This document shows, piece by piece, positions 36,830 through 46,600 of a stretch of DNA of 64,000 nucleotides. The position numbers were made by a program, and so were the translations under genes. This DNA comes from Vibrio owensii CAIM 1854 = LMG 25443 (GTDB lineage Bacteria; Pseudomonadota; Gammaproteobacteria; Enterobacterales; Vibrionaceae). The notes below the pieces were generated by a model that saw only the letters and a program-made list of their open reading frames with translations, did no database searches and was not told where the DNA came from. The number at the start of each line of letters is the position of its first letter. Positions within the stretch are counted from its first letter, which is position 1. Location: contig NZ_JPRD01000025.1 of the NCBI RefSeq assembly GCF_000817815.1, positions 62,001-126,000 of the forward strand, written 5' to 3'.

Positions 36830-39800
36830 ATGACCGCGCGTGAAAATGTAGTGCCGGTTCTGCTTGAAAAGGTATACCAACTAATTCAAGACAAACTCGA
36901 GCTTTCTCACCAACCGCTTGTAACTAAACTTGCTCAACACTTATTTAGCAACATTGCTGATGATGACTTGATTCAGCGAAATGAATCCGACCTTTATGGT
37001 GCCGTTGTTAGCCTGTGGCATCATATCAATGAAAAGAAACCAGAAGATATTTCTGTCAGGGTGTTCAACCCGACTGTCAGCCGCCAAGGTTGGCAATCAA
37101 CTCACACTATTGTTGAAATTGTTGTACCGGATAGCCCGTTTTTGGTGGACTCCATCAAGATGGCGCTAACGCGACTCGACCTTGTTTCTCACTTGATGCT
37201 CAACAACCCAACGCAACTAGAACGCGACAAGAAAGGGCAAGTGACGGACGTAAATGGCGAGGGCGGCGTTCTTCAATCTCTATTCCACATCGAAGTAGAC
37301 CGTTTAACCAGTAAAGATGAAATGCAAGCACTGAAAAATGAGTTGCTTACCATCTTATCAGACACGCGCTTAGTGGTTGATGATTGGAAACAAATGGTTG
37401 ATAAACTTAAGATCGTTACTGATGATCTTGAAAAGAACAAAGATCGAGTTTCGATGAAGACCGATCGTTTAGATGAGACGATCGAATACCTACGTTGGTT
37501 AGGGGATCATAACTTCACCTTCATGGGTTACAAAGAGTATGATCTTGTTAGCGTCAATGGTGACACTGAGCTGCAACCTGTTAAAGAGAAAGGTCTTGGT
37601 CTCTTTGCCGATGACAATCGCATTCGCAGCATCAAGCTTTCTGAACTGTCCGACTCTGCGCGCCTAGAAGCGAAAAAGCCTTACGCATTGATCATCACTA
37701 AGGGCAATCAAGCATCTCGTATTCACCGCCCAGCTTACACTGACTACATTGGCGTTAAGAAATTCGATAAGAACGGTAAAGTGATTGGTGAGCACCGTTT
37801 CACAGGTCTTTACACTTCTGCTGTATACAACCAAGCCGTACAAAGTATTCCTCTGATCCGCGAGAAAGTGGATCGTATTCTAGAAGCGAGTGGTTACCGT
37901 AACGGATCGTACTCGTACAAAGCCCTGCACAACATTCTAGAAAACTACCCACGTGACGAATTACTTCAAGCTCGTGAAGAAGAGTTATTAGAAGTGGGGA
38001 TGGGCGTCGTTCAAATGCAAGATCGTGACTTGTTACGTCTATTTGTTCGTAAAGACCCGTTTGGTCGATTCTTCAGCTGTATGGTTTACGTGACAAAAGA
38101 TCGATACAACACAGAACTTCGTCGTCAAACGCAACGCATTCTTAAGCAGTACTTTGGCTGTGAACAAGAGGTTGAATTCACAACCTTCTTCTCAGAAAGC
38201 CCGTTGGCGAGAACCCATTACATTGTTCGTGTAGACAATAACAACATTGATGTAGACGTGAAAAAGATTGAGCAGAACTTAATGGAAGTATCGACTTCAT
38301 GGGACGACCGCCTAAAAGAGTCTATCATTGCTAACTTTGGTGAAAGCAAAGGTCTTCCGCTTTCGAAAGAGTACATGAGCGCATTCCCACGTTCATATAA
38401 AGAAGACATGATGCCAGGTTCTGCGGTTGCAGATATCGAACGTCTAGAAGCGTTAAGCGACGACAACAAACTCGGTATGTTGTTCTATCGTCCGCAAGAA
38501 GAAGCGGCTGAATCGAAAGCAGTTCGCTTGAAGCTATACCACCGCGACGAGCCAATTCACCTATCCGACGTGATGCCAATGTTGGAAAACCTAGGGTTAC
38601 GTGTGATCGGCGAATCTCCATATGAGATCGAAACCAACAATGGTCAAACGTTCTGGATCCTCGATTTCTCAATGCTGCATAAGAGCGACAAGACCGTTGA
38701 TCTTCGTGAAGCTCGCGATCGTTTCCAGCAAGCCTTTGCTGCAATTTGGGCAGGTAATTTAGAGAGTGATGGCTTCAACCGCTTGTTGCTAGGCGCTTCA
38801 CTGTCTGGTCGTGAAATTTCTATTCTTCGTGCATACGCTCGCTATATGCGCCAAGTTGGCTTCCCATTCAGCCAACAATACATTGAAGATACCCTGAGCC
38901 ATTACCCAGATTTGGCTACAGGTTTGGTGAATCTGTTTGCTAAGCGATTCGATCCAAAACACAAGGGCAGTGAAAAAGGTCAGAACGATCTTATCAAGAA
39001 AATAACCGAGCAATTGGATCGTGTTGAAAGCCTAGATGATGATCGTATTATCCGTCGCTACATGGAAATGATCACGGCAACGCTACGGACTAACTACTAC
39101 CAGTTGGACGAAAATAAACAGCCGAAACCTTGGTTATCACTGAAGATGAAACCAAGCGAAATCCCAGACATTCCTCAGCCTGTACCAGCGTTTGAAATCT
39201 TCGTGTACGCACCGGATATCGAGGGTGTACACCTACGTGGCGGTAAAGTCGCGCGTGGTGGTCTACGTTGGTCGGACCGTCAAGAAGATTTCCGTACGGA
39301 GATTCTTGGCCTAGTTAAAGCACAGCAAGTTAAGAACACGGTTATTGTCCCTGTGGGTGCAAAAGGTGGCTTCGTATGTAAACGTCAGCCAACTCTAACT
39401 AACCGTGATGAAATCTTTACTGAAGGTCAACGTTGTTACAAACGTTTTATTCGTGCGCTTCTTGATGTTTCCGATAACATCATCGAAGGCGAAGTCATTC
39501 CACCGAAGAGTGTTGTGCGTCACGATGAAGACGACCCATACTTGGTTGTTGCAGCCGATAAAGGTACAGCGACGTTCTCTGATTTGGCGAACTCTGTATC
39601 GGATGAGTACAACTTCTGGCTAGGTGATGCGTTTGCATCAGGCGGGTCTAACGGTTACGACCACAAAGCAATGGGTATCACTGCGAAAGGTGGTTGGGAA
39701 TCGGTGAAACGCCACTTCCGTGAAATGGGCATCAACTGTCAAACCACTGACTTCACCGCAATTGGTGTTGGTGATATGGCGGGTGACGTATTTGGTAACG

Positions 39801-41671
39801 GTATGCTGCTATCTAAGCACATTCGTCTACAAGCTGCGTTCAACCATATGCACATCTTCATTGATCCAAATCCAGATTCAGCCACCAGCTGGGAAGAGCG
39901 TAATCGCTTGTTCAATCTACCACGATCAAGCTGGGAAGATTATAACGCCGAGTTGATCTCACAGGGAGGTGGTATTTTCTCTCGACGCTCTAAATCGATC
40001 CAACTGACGCCAGAAATCCAAAAAATGTTGGGCACTAAAAAAGCATCTCTTGCGCCAAACGATCTGATTAAGATGATCCTACAAATGGACGTGAATCTAC
40101 TTTGGAATGGTGGTATCGGTACTTACGTTAAAGCTTCTAGCGAGACACACACTGATGTTGGCGACCGTGCAAACGACGTACTTCGCATCGATGGACGTGA
40201 TTTGAAAGCGAAAGTCGTTGGTGAAGGCGGTAACTTGGGTATGACTCAGCTTGGCCGTATCGAGTACGCAACCACAGGTGGTCGTGTAAATACTGACTTT
40301 GTTGATAACGTTGGCGGCGTAGACTGTTCGGACAACGAAGTAAATATTAAGATCTTCTTGAACGGCCTTGTATCAAATGGCGATTTAACGGTTAAACAAC
40401 GCAACCAGATTCTTGAATCGATGGAAGACGAAGTAGGCGAAATCGTATTGGACGATGCATACCGTCAATCTGAGTCGATTTCGGTGACTGAACAACAAGG
40501 TGTTGGCATCGTTAAAGAGCAAATCCGCTTTATTCACACTATGGAAAAAGCAGGATACTTGGATCGTGCTCTTGAGTACATTCCAGACGATGAAACCTTG
40601 ATTGAGCGAGAAAAACAAGGTCTTGGTCTGACACGTCCTGAACTTTCAGTTCTAGTGGCTTACGGTAAGATGGTTCTGAAAGAGCAATTGGTTGCTGACG
40701 AAATCGCAAATGACGAATTCCACGGAAAACAACTGGTTGCTTACTTCCCAAGTGAGTTACGCCGTAACTATAAAGATCAGATGATAAATCACCCACTGCG
40801 TGCCGAAATCATCGCAACAGCTCTGGCAAACCAAATGGTTAATGAAATGGGCTGTAACTTCGTGACTCGTCTTCAAGAAGAGACGGGGGCGAGTGTCGTT
40901 GATATTGCGAACGCTTACAGTGCAACACGTGAGATCTTCGAACTGGAAGATATTCTTAAGCAAACTCGTGCACTCGATAACGTTGCAACTGCAGAAGCAC
41001 AGTATGAGATCATGTTTTATGTACGTCGCGCATTGCGCCGTATCTCTCGTTGGTTACTTCGCAATCGCAGCGGTAAGAGCACAGTAACTGAGTTAGTTGC
41101 GCTATATAAAGACGATGTTCACACTATTACTGAAACGCTAGACACCATGCTAGTTGCATCAGAAGTGGAAGAGCATAACGAACTTGCTCAGAAATGGATT
41201 GAGCGCGGAGTAGAGGAGAAACTGGCACACCATGTAGCTCGTCTTTCTAGCCTACAGTCTGCACTGGATATTTCAACAGTAGCAAGCGAAACGGGTAAAA
41301 CGGTTGAACAAGCCTCGAAGCTTTACTTTAATCTAGGTGACCGTTTATCACTTCACTGGTTCTTGAAACAGATCAATAGCCAAGCGGTTGATAATAACTG
41401 GCAAGCTCTTGCTCGTGCAGCATTCCGTGAGGACCTCGATTGGCAACAACGTCAATTGACTGCTCAAGTTCTAACTTGCGGCTGCTCAACAGAAGATCTA
41501 GACGTGATGCAAGCACTCGAAGATTGGATGACAACGAATGAATTGTCATTACATCGTTGGGAGAGCATCTTGAATGAATTCAAAGTTGGTTCCGTTCATG
41601 AGTTCGCTAAGTTCTCTGTTGCACTTCGAGAGTTGGTTCTACTTAACCTGAACTGTTCTTCGAACGAATAG
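36830..41671 (+). CDS. gdhB: NAD-dependent glutamate dehydrogenase, large type
   Basis: 1,613-residue enzyme that oxidatively deaminates glutamate to 2-oxoglutarate and ammonia. The length is that of the 180-kDa GDH class. N-terminal ACT-like regulatory parts cover about the first 700 residues. The catalytic core follows with 'ARGGLRWSDRQEDFRTEILGLVKAQQVKNTVIVPVGAKGGFV' (the catalytic lysine region) and the dinucleotide-binding region 'DFTAIGVGDMAGDVFGNGML'. A C-terminal helical domain completes it. The ATG at 36830 follows GGAG at good spacing. Upstream in-frame residues are unlike the family. It is monocistronic, with a 200-bp promoter region and its own terminator. Confidence 0.95.
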   Translation: MTARENVVPVLLEKVYQLIQDKLELSHQPLVTKLAQHLFSNIADDDLIQRNESDLYGAVVSLWHHINEKKPEDISVRVFNPTVSRQGWQSTHTIVEIVVPDSPFLVDSIKMALTRLDLVSHLMLNNPTQLERDKKGQVTDVNGEGGVLQSLFHIEVDRLTSKDEMQALKNELLTILSDTRLVVDDWKQMVDKLKIVTDDLEKNKDRVSMKTDRLDETIEYLRWLGDHNFTFMGYKEYDLVSVNGDTELQPVKEKGLGLFADDNRIRSIKLSELSDSARLEAKKPYALIITKGNQASRIHRPAYTDYIGVKKFDKNGKVIGEHRFTGLYTSAVYNQAVQSIPLIREKVDRILEASGYRNGSYSYKALHNILENYPRDELLQAREEELLEVGMGVVQMQDRDLLRLFVRKDPFGRFFSCMVYVTKDRYNTELRRQTQRILKQYFGCEQEVEFTTFFSESPLARTHYIVRVDNNNIDVDVKKIEQNLMEVSTSWDDRLKESIIANFGESKGLPLSKEYMSAFPRSYKEDMMPGSAVADIERLEALSDDNKLGMLFYRPQEEAAESKAVRLKLYHRDEPIHLSDVMPMLENLGLRVIGESPYEIETNNGQTFWILDFSMLHKSDKTVDLREARDRFQQAFAAIWAGNLESDGFNRLLLGASLSGREISILRAYARYMRQVGFPFSQQYIEDTLSHYPDLATGLVNLFAKRFDPKHKGSEKGQNDLIKKITEQLDRVESLDDDRIIRRYMEMITATLRTNYYQLDENKQPKPWLSLKMKPSEIPDIPQPVPAFEIFVYAPDIEGVHLRGGKVARGGLRWSDRQEDFRTEILGLVKAQQVKNTVIVPVGAKGGFVCKRQPTLTNRDEIFTEGQRCYKRFIRALLDVSDNIIEGEVIPPKSVVRHDEDDPYLVVAADKGTATFSDLANSVSDEYNFWLGDAFASGGSNGYDHKAMGITAKGGWESVKRHFREMGINCQTTDFTAIGVGDMAGDVFGNGMLLSKHIRLQAAFNHMHIFIDPNPDSATSWEERNRLFNLPRSSWEDYNAELISQGGGIFSRRSKSIQLTPEIQKMLGTKKASLAPNDLIKMILQMDVNLLWNGGIGTYVKASSETHTDVGDRANDVLRIDGRDLKAKVVGEGGNLGMTQLGRIEYATTGGRVNTDFVDNVGGVDCSDNEVNIKIFLNGLVSNGDLTVKQRNQILESMEDEVGEIVLDDAYRQSESISVTEQQGVGIVKEQIRFIHTMEKAGYLDRALEYIPDDETLIEREKQGLGLTRPELSVLVAYGKMVLKEQLVADEIANDEFHGKQLVAYFPSELRRNYKDQMINHPLRAEIIATALANQMVNEMGCNFVTRLQEETGASVVDIANAYSATREIFELEDILKQTRALDNVATAEAQYEIMFYVRRALRRISRWLLRNRSGKSTVTELVALYKDDVHTITETLDTMLVASEVEEHNELAQKWIERGVEEKLAHHVARLSSLQSALDISTVASETGKTVEQASKLYFNLGDRLSLHWFLKQINSQAVDNNWQALARAAFREDLDWQQRQLTAQVLTCGCSTEDLDVMQALEDWMTTNELSLHRWESILNEFKVGSVHEFAKFSVALRELVLLNLNCSSNE

Positions 41672-41686
41672 GGTAAGTGACTTTAG

Positions 41687-41716
41687 CAAAAGCCTCGCAA
41701 TCGCGGGGCTTTTTTA
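41687..41716 (+). terminator. Intrinsic terminator of gdhB
   Basis: A 10-bp stem (41689-41698 with 41703-41712) containing one G-T pair is followed by T6. Confidence 0.9.
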
Positions 41717-41975
41717 TGTTCAAATCATTATAACTCCACACAACAAGTGACGACGTAACGTACAATTTGAGTTTTCCTGGCATGAAATCGTTTGCTTTTA
41801 AATAAAAAGCTAGCAATTTTGTATAGAGAATAGAGTGCTAATCAACTGTTTTTATGAACAAAATTAAAATGAGACATACTATTTTGCTGAATTCACTCAT
41901 TTTCATTGAATTGCACTGAAAAACAGTAAATAATATTGACCCGTTTACACGGGGCTTTTTTCTTTCGGAGGCACA
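41717..41975. other. Noncoding gap before pyrD
   Basis: AT-rich; no coding frame. It holds the pyrD promoter and leader described separately. A matS-like site with one mismatch, GTGACGACGTAAC, lies at 41747-41759. Confidence 0.6.
41906..41975 (+). promoter_or_regulatory. pyrD promoter and CTP-type start-switch leader
   Basis: A -10 TAATAT (41931-41936) has a weak -35 TTGAAT (41906-41911) 19 bp upstream. The expected start falls in the run CCCG (41940-41943). CCCGT (41940-41944) pairs with ACGGG (41949-41953), so transcripts starting at C carry a 5' hairpin and those starting at G lose it. T6 follows, then the CGGAGG Shine-Dalgarno. This mirrors E. coli pyrC/pyrD. Confidence 0.55.
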
Positions 41976-42986
41976 ATGCTTTACCGTCTAGCCAGAACTG
42001 GCTTTTTCCAACTTGATGCCGAAAAGGCACATGATCTTGCAATCAAAAACTTCCAACGCTTTAACGGCACTCCTCTCGATCTTTTCTATCGTCAACAATT
42101 ACCAAATCGTCCAGTAGAATGCATGGGGCTTACATTCCGTAACCCAGTGGGTCTTGCTGCTGGTTTGGACAAAAACGGCGAATGTATCGAAGCGTTTGAC
42201 GCTATGGGCTTTGGTTTTGTCGAAGTTGGTACTGTTACGCCTCGTCCGCAACCAGGTAACGACAAGCCACGTTTGTTCCGCCTAGTTGAAGCGGAAGGTA
42301 TCATCAACCGTATGGGCTTTAACAACCTAGGTGTGGATCATCTGGTTGAGAATGTGAAAAAGGCAAAATACAACTGCATTCTTGGTATCAACATTGGTAA
42401 AAATAAAGATACACCAATTGAGAAAGGGGCAGAGGACTACCTGATTTGTATGGAAAAAGTGTACGAGTATGCCGGTTACATCGCCGTGAACATCTCGTCA
42501 CCAAATACACCAGGGCTTCGTTCACTTCAGTACGGTGAAGCGCTAGACGAATTGCTATCTGAACTCAAAGAGAAGCAAGCAGAACTTGCAGAAAAGCACG
42601 GTAAGTACGTACCACTTGCGCTAAAAATTGCACCGGATTTGAGTGATGACGAAATCAGCCAGATCTGTGAGTCGCTAATTAAGAATAACATCGACGGTGT
42701 GATTGCAACAAACACAACGCTTGATCGCACAGTCGTTGAAGGCATGAAACATGCGAACGAAGCGGGTGGTCTAAGCGGACGTCCGGTTCAATCTCGTTCA
42801 ACAGAGGTTGTTCGTAAACTCCACGAAGAACTCGGCGACAAACTTCCGATCATTGGTGTGGGTGGTGTTGACTCTTACGTTGCAGCAAAAGAGAAAATGA
42901 TGGCAGGCGCGCAACTTGTTCAGGTTTACACTGGTTTTATCTACCACGGACCTGGTCTCGTACGCGATATTGTTAAAAATCTATAA
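41976..42986 (+). CDS. pyrD: Dihydroorotate dehydrogenase (quinone), class 2
   Basis: 336-residue FMN enzyme on the inner face of the inner membrane; it oxidises dihydroorotate to orotate using quinone, the fourth step of UMP synthesis. Class 2 features: an N-terminal helix for membrane contact ('[23 protein letters not shown]'), '[14 protein letters not shown]', the catalytic serine region '[15 protein letters not shown]', and the phosphate loop '[27 protein letters not shown]'. GGAGG lies seven bases before the ATG. Followed by zapC, as in E. coli. Confidence 0.97.
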   Translation: MLYRLARTGFFQLDAEKAHDLAIKNFQRFNGTPLDLFYRQQLPNRPVECMGLTFRNPVGLAAGLDKNGECIEAFDAMGFGFVEVGTVTPRPQPGNDKPRLFRLVEAEGIINRMGFNNLGVDHLVENVKKAKYNCILGINIGKNKDTPIEKGAEDYLICMEKVYEYAGYIAVNISSPNTPGLRSLQYGEALDELLSELKEKQAELAEKHGKYVPLALKIAPDLSDDEISQICESLIKNNIDGVIATNTTLDRTVVEGMKHANEAGGLSGRPVQSRSTEVVRKLHEELGDKLPIIGVGGVDSYVAAKEKMMAGAQLVQVYTGFIYHGPGLVRDIVKNL

Positions 42987-43026
42987 GATCAATCGCTAAA
43001 TCGTTGAGAAATCGACGCTTGTTACT

Positions 43027-43059
43027 AAAAAAAGAGGAATTCGTTTCCTCTTTTTTTTT
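43027..43059. terminator. Intrinsic terminator of pyrD
   Basis: A stem of about 10 bp capped by a TTCG tetraloop (43040-43043) is followed by nine T. The A run on the other side makes it bidirectional. Confidence 0.93.
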
Positions 43060-43151
43060 GTCCGTTCGTTTGTAAAATTTAAAAATCATGAGTAGGTAAT
43101 TAAGCGTCTTACCTCTTATTGCTGTTTAACTAGTCACAAGAGAACGGAATA

Positions 43152-43694
43152 ATGCTTAAACCCAGCGACAAATGGAATTGGTATTTTGACGAGCAGAAAG
43201 CTTGCCTAATGCTGGATTTAGGGGAGGAAATGATTTTCCAAACCAATCTATGCCGAAAGCTGTTGGTCAATTGTGCCTTCTCAGACAATGAATTCACCGT
43301 TGATGACGCAAGCGCGTTCCAAACGTACAACGAACGAATCCGCTGTCTCGACATCAACGAATACCGTCAAGCCGAACTTACGCTTTATTGCGTAGCCGCG
43401 AAACGCTTTCATAAGCCAGTCCAACCTAAGAGTTGGTTCTTCGATGCCCAATGCGATGGGCACGAGCCAGAAGAAGGGGACATGGTCTTTCTAACAAACC
43501 GATATTCAGAAGGTGTGTTCGTCGTCCTAGAGCCAGGTGAAACATCAAGCCTGTGTGCTTATGTTGGACAGGAAGAGTTCCTGCTAGACGGCAACAAAAC
43601 GCTCCAGTTTGGTCAACCGATTAAAGTAATGCATGATCGCATGGTCTGTGCTAATCACTTATTCATGATGGCACCGATGGCGATGGTGGGTTAG
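43152..43694 (+). CDS. zapC: Cell division protein ZapC
   Basis: 180-residue cytoplasmic protein that binds FtsZ and bundles protofilaments to stabilise the Z ring. It opens 'MLKPSDKWNWYFDEQKACLMLDLGEEMIFQT' and contains 'NEYRQAELTLYCVAAKRFHKPVQPKSWFFDAQ', both typical of ZapC. It lies after pyrD, the conserved gamma-proteobacterial order, but has its own upstream gap and terminator. Confidence 0.93.
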   Translation: MLKPSDKWNWYFDEQKACLMLDLGEEMIFQTNLCRKLLVNCAFSDNEFTVDDASAFQTYNERIRCLDINEYRQAELTLYCVAAKRFHKPVQPKSWFFDAQCDGHEPEEGDMVFLTNRYSEGVFVVLEPGETSSLCAYVGQEEFLLDGNKTLQFGQPIKVMHDRMVCANHLFMMAPMAMVG

Positions 43695-44206
43695 TTTCCT
43701 TTTGATTTTTTCTTTAATTTCGTTCCTTTGTTTGCATTAATCGACCGTACTAGGTCGATTTTTTTTGCCTAGAATTTCCCAAATCTCTCCTAATACACGC
43801 TCCAAACTCACCCCTAGGTGAGGGGGATTTCGTATCTCATATATGAAGCAGCTCACTTTTATTTCACTTTTTTCATTTTAGCGTTTCCTTAAATTAGGCA
43901 ACTTGGCGCTTAATATTTCACCTTTTATTCCTCTATATGTGCATTTTGTAAGTAAATTACACGCCAATAGCAATTTTGGTATAGACCATATTCACAGTAA
44001 ATAAGTATTCACTTCTTCTAGAGGGCTTGTTCTTATTAGGTAGTGAAAAAGAGACGTATTTCTTGATGACAGACGTTGTGTTTTTACTTTCAGCAGGATG
44101 GGTTGGTGATGGATTGCGCTAATAAATCGAAAAAGCCTTTAAAAACGAGGCATTGATCGTAAAGTCAGGTATAATCAAAGCCATTTTTTATCGACGAAAG
44201 AACACT
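43695..44206. other. Noncoding gap between zapC and rlmL
   Basis: 512 bp with no credible gene. The zapC terminator (43737-43766) is at the left. A perfect short palindrome TCACC/GGTGA lies near 43809-43822. An AT-rich region follows, and TATAAT at 44170-44175 is a possible -10 for rlmL. Confidence 0.5.
43737..43766 (+). terminator. Intrinsic terminator of zapC
   Basis: AATCGACC (43739-43746) and GGTCGATT (43753-43760) form an 8-bp stem, followed by T6. Confidence 0.92.
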
Positions 44207-46330
44207 ATGAATCAATATCTCGCGGTAACTTCAAATGGCATGGAAAACTTGCTTGTTGAAGAACTGACTAAACTAGGCATTGAAAACGCCAAACCAGTAC
44301 AGGCAGGCGTAAAATTTAAAGCAACGAATGAACAGATTTACCGTTGCTGTTTGTGGAGCCGCTTGGCATCTCGATTTGTACGTGTTTTATCGGAGTTTAC
44401 CTGTAACGACGACATGGACCTTTACCTGTCAACGTCTGCAATCAACTGGGTAAACCAATTCCATAGCTCAAAGCGCTTTGTGGTTGACTTCAACGGTACT
44501 AACCGCGAAATCCGCAACAGCCAATATGGTGCAATGAAAGTAAAAGATGGCATCGTAGACTGCTTTGAGAAGAAAGGACTTCCTCGTCCAAATATCAGCA
44601 AAGAGCGTCCCGATATCCGTGTTCACGTCCGCCTACACAAAGATAAGGCAATTCTTGGTGTGGACATGGTGGGTAGTGGTCTTCATCAACGTGGCTACCG
44701 TCCAGAATCTGGTCGAGCTCCGCTGCGTGAAACACTAGCAGCAGCTATCGTAATGCGTTGTGGTTGGGATGGTTCTCAACCGCTTCTAGATCCAATGTGT
44801 GGTTCTGGTACGTTGCTGATTGAAGCGGCAATGATGGCAGCGAACATGGCACCTGGCGTTAAACGCAAACAGTGGGGCTTTGAAGCACTAGAAGACTTTG
44901 AACCAGAGCTTTGGGCAGAGATTAAATCAGAGGCAAATGTACAGGCTCGACGCGGTGTCAAAAAAGTTGACGCTAAGTTTTTCGGCTTCGATAACGACCC
45001 GAAAGTACTGAAGGTTGCACAAGACAACGCTCGTAGAGCTGGCGTGGAAGAGCTGATTACATTTGCACAAGGTGATGCAGCAACGATTACTCGTCCAGCT
45101 GGTTTCGAAGCCGGCGTTATCGTTTCTAACCCGCCTTATGGTGAGCGTCTTGGTACTGAACCGGGTCTGATTGCCCTATACACAGCATTTGGTGGCCAGC
45201 TAAAAGCAGAGTTTGGCGGTTGTAAAGCATCTATCTTCTCTAGTTCAGATGAGCTACTAAGCTGTCTTCGTATGCGTGCGGACAAACAATTTAAATTGAA
45301 CAATGGTGCGTTACCGTGTCACCAAAAGAACTACAGCATTGCAGAGCGCAGCGCTGACGAAGTAAAAGGCGCAGATACTAGCGTTCAGATCGCACCTGAC
45401 TTCTCAAACCGTTTGAAGAAAAACATTGGTAAGATTGGTAAATGGGCTCGTAAAGAGAAACTAGACTGTTACCGTATCTACGATGCGGACCTTCCAGAAT
45501 ACAACGTAGCGATCGACGTGTACGGCGATCAAATCGTGATTCAAGAATACGCAGCACCTAAGAATATCCCTGAAGAAAAAGCCAAACGCCGTCTAACGGA
45601 CATCATCCGTGCAACGATTCAAGTAACAGGCGTAGAAGCGAACAAAGTTGTACTGAAAGTTCGTGAGAAGCAGAAAGGCCGCAGTCAGTACCAAAAACTG
45701 GGGCAAGTTTCAGAGACACTTGAAGTGAACGAGTACGGCGTGAAGCTGATCGTAAACCTTCACGATTACCTAGACACTGGCTTGTTCTTGGATCATAAGA
45801 TCACTCGTCGTCGCCTTGGCGAAATGGCACAAGGTAAAGACTTCCTTAACTTGTTTGCTTACACTGGTAGTGCGACAGTACACGCAGCCGTTGGTGGTGC
45901 TCGTTCTACAACTACGGTAGACATGTCTAACACGTACCTGAACTGGGCGAAAGACAACATGCAGCTAAATGGCCGTGTTGGTCGCCAGCATCGTTTTGAG
46001 CAAGCTGACTGTCTACAGTGGCTTGAGAACGCGAAAGGTGAATACGATCTTATCTTTATTGATCCACCGACGTTCTCTAACTCTAAACGCATGGAAACGT
46101 CGTTCGATGTGCAACGCGATCATATTAAGCTAATGACAAACCTTAAGCGCCTGTTGCGTGCTGGCGGGACGATTGTTTTCTCAAACAACAAACGTCACTT
46201 CAAGATGGACGAAGCAGGGCTTGCAGAACTGGGGTTGAAAGCGCAGAACATTTCTTCTCAAACTCTGCCATTGGATTTCTCTCGTAACAAACAGATTCAT
46301 AACTGCTGGCTGGTTACCCACGCAGAATAG
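44207..46330 (+). CDS. rlmL: Bifunctional 23S rRNA methyltransferase RlmL/RlmK
   Basis: 707-residue fusion enzyme. The N-terminal THUMP domain and RlmL methyltransferase ('[14 protein letters not shown]' SAM loop, catalytic '[10 protein letters not shown]') make m2G2445. The C-terminal RlmK methyltransferase ('[18 protein letters not shown]', catalytic '[13 protein letters not shown]') makes m7G2069. I chose the ATG at 44207, where the family N-terminus '[16 protein letters not shown]' begins; a longer reading to 44153 is rejected. It heads a run rlmL, glutaredoxin-like gene and uup with tight spacing. Confidence 0.96.
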   Translation: MNQYLAVTSNGMENLLVEELTKLGIENAKPVQAGVKFKATNEQIYRCCLWSRLASRFVRVLSEFTCNDDMDLYLSTSAINWVNQFHSSKRFVVDFNGTNREIRNSQYGAMKVKDGIVDCFEKKGLPRPNISKERPDIRVHVRLHKDKAILGVDMVGSGLHQRGYRPESGRAPLRETLAAAIVMRCGWDGSQPLLDPMCGSGTLLIEAAMMAANMAPGVKRKQWGFEALEDFEPELWAEIKSEANVQARRGVKKVDAKFFGFDNDPKVLKVAQDNARRAGVEELITFAQGDAATITRPAGFEAGVIVSNPPYGERLGTEPGLIALYTAFGGQLKAEFGGCKASIFSSSDELLSCLRMRADKQFKLNNGALPCHQKNYSIAERSADEVKGADTSVQIAPDFSNRLKKNIGKIGKWARKEKLDCYRIYDADLPEYNVAIDVYGDQIVIQEYAAPKNIPEEKAKRRLTDIIRATIQVTGVEANKVVLKVREKQKGRSQYQKLGQVSETLEVNEYGVKLIVNLHDYLDTGLFLDHKITRRRLGEMAQGKDFLNLFAYTGSATVHAAVGGARSTTTVDMSNTYLNWAKDNMQLNGRVGRQHRFEQADCLQWLENAKGEYDLIFIDPPTFSNSKRMETSFDVQRDHIKLMTNLKRLLRAGGTIVFSNNKRHFKMDEAGLAELGLKAQNISSQTLPLDFSRNKQIHNCWLVTHAE

Positions 46331-46348
46331 GGACGGAACAGTAAAAAG

Positions 46349-46600
46349 ATGTTGAACGTGCTAACACTTTACAGCACTGAAGGATGCCATCTCTGTGAGA
46401 TGGCGTTTGATCTCGTTGGTCAGATTGGCCTCGCCGAACAAACTCACATCGTCGACATTGCGTTCGACGATGTTCTCTTTTCTCGTTACGGCGTCACGAT
46501 TCCCGTATTGAAATATCAAGATTCTGAGTTGAACTGGCCGTTTGACTTAGAACAACTTACACATTGGTTGGATAATAATGGCATTACTTACCATTCATAA
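46349..46600 (+). CDS. Glutaredoxin-like protein (DUF836 family)
   Basis: 83-residue thioredoxin-fold protein. The redox motif CHLC (Cys13, Cys16) follows a first strand 'LTLYSTEGCHLCEMA', and the cis-proline strand 'YGVTIPVLKY' is present. It likely acts as a small thiol-disulfide partner, but its substrate is unknown. Its 3' end overlaps the uup start by 23 bases, and it follows rlmL by 18 bases, so the three are cotranscribed. Confidence 0.88.
   Translation: MLNVLTLYSTEGCHLCEMAFDLVGQIGLAEQTHIVDIAFDDVLFSRYGVTIPVLKYQDSELNWPFDLEQLTHWLDNNGITYHS

Noticed and set aside
38331..38744. Minus-strand frame opposite gdhB
   Set aside because: It is antisense to a conserved catalytic protein and has no start signal or family likeness.
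41747..41759. matS-like GTGACGACGTAAC before pyrD
   Set aside because: It has one mismatch in a conserved position; it is noted with the gap but not called a site.
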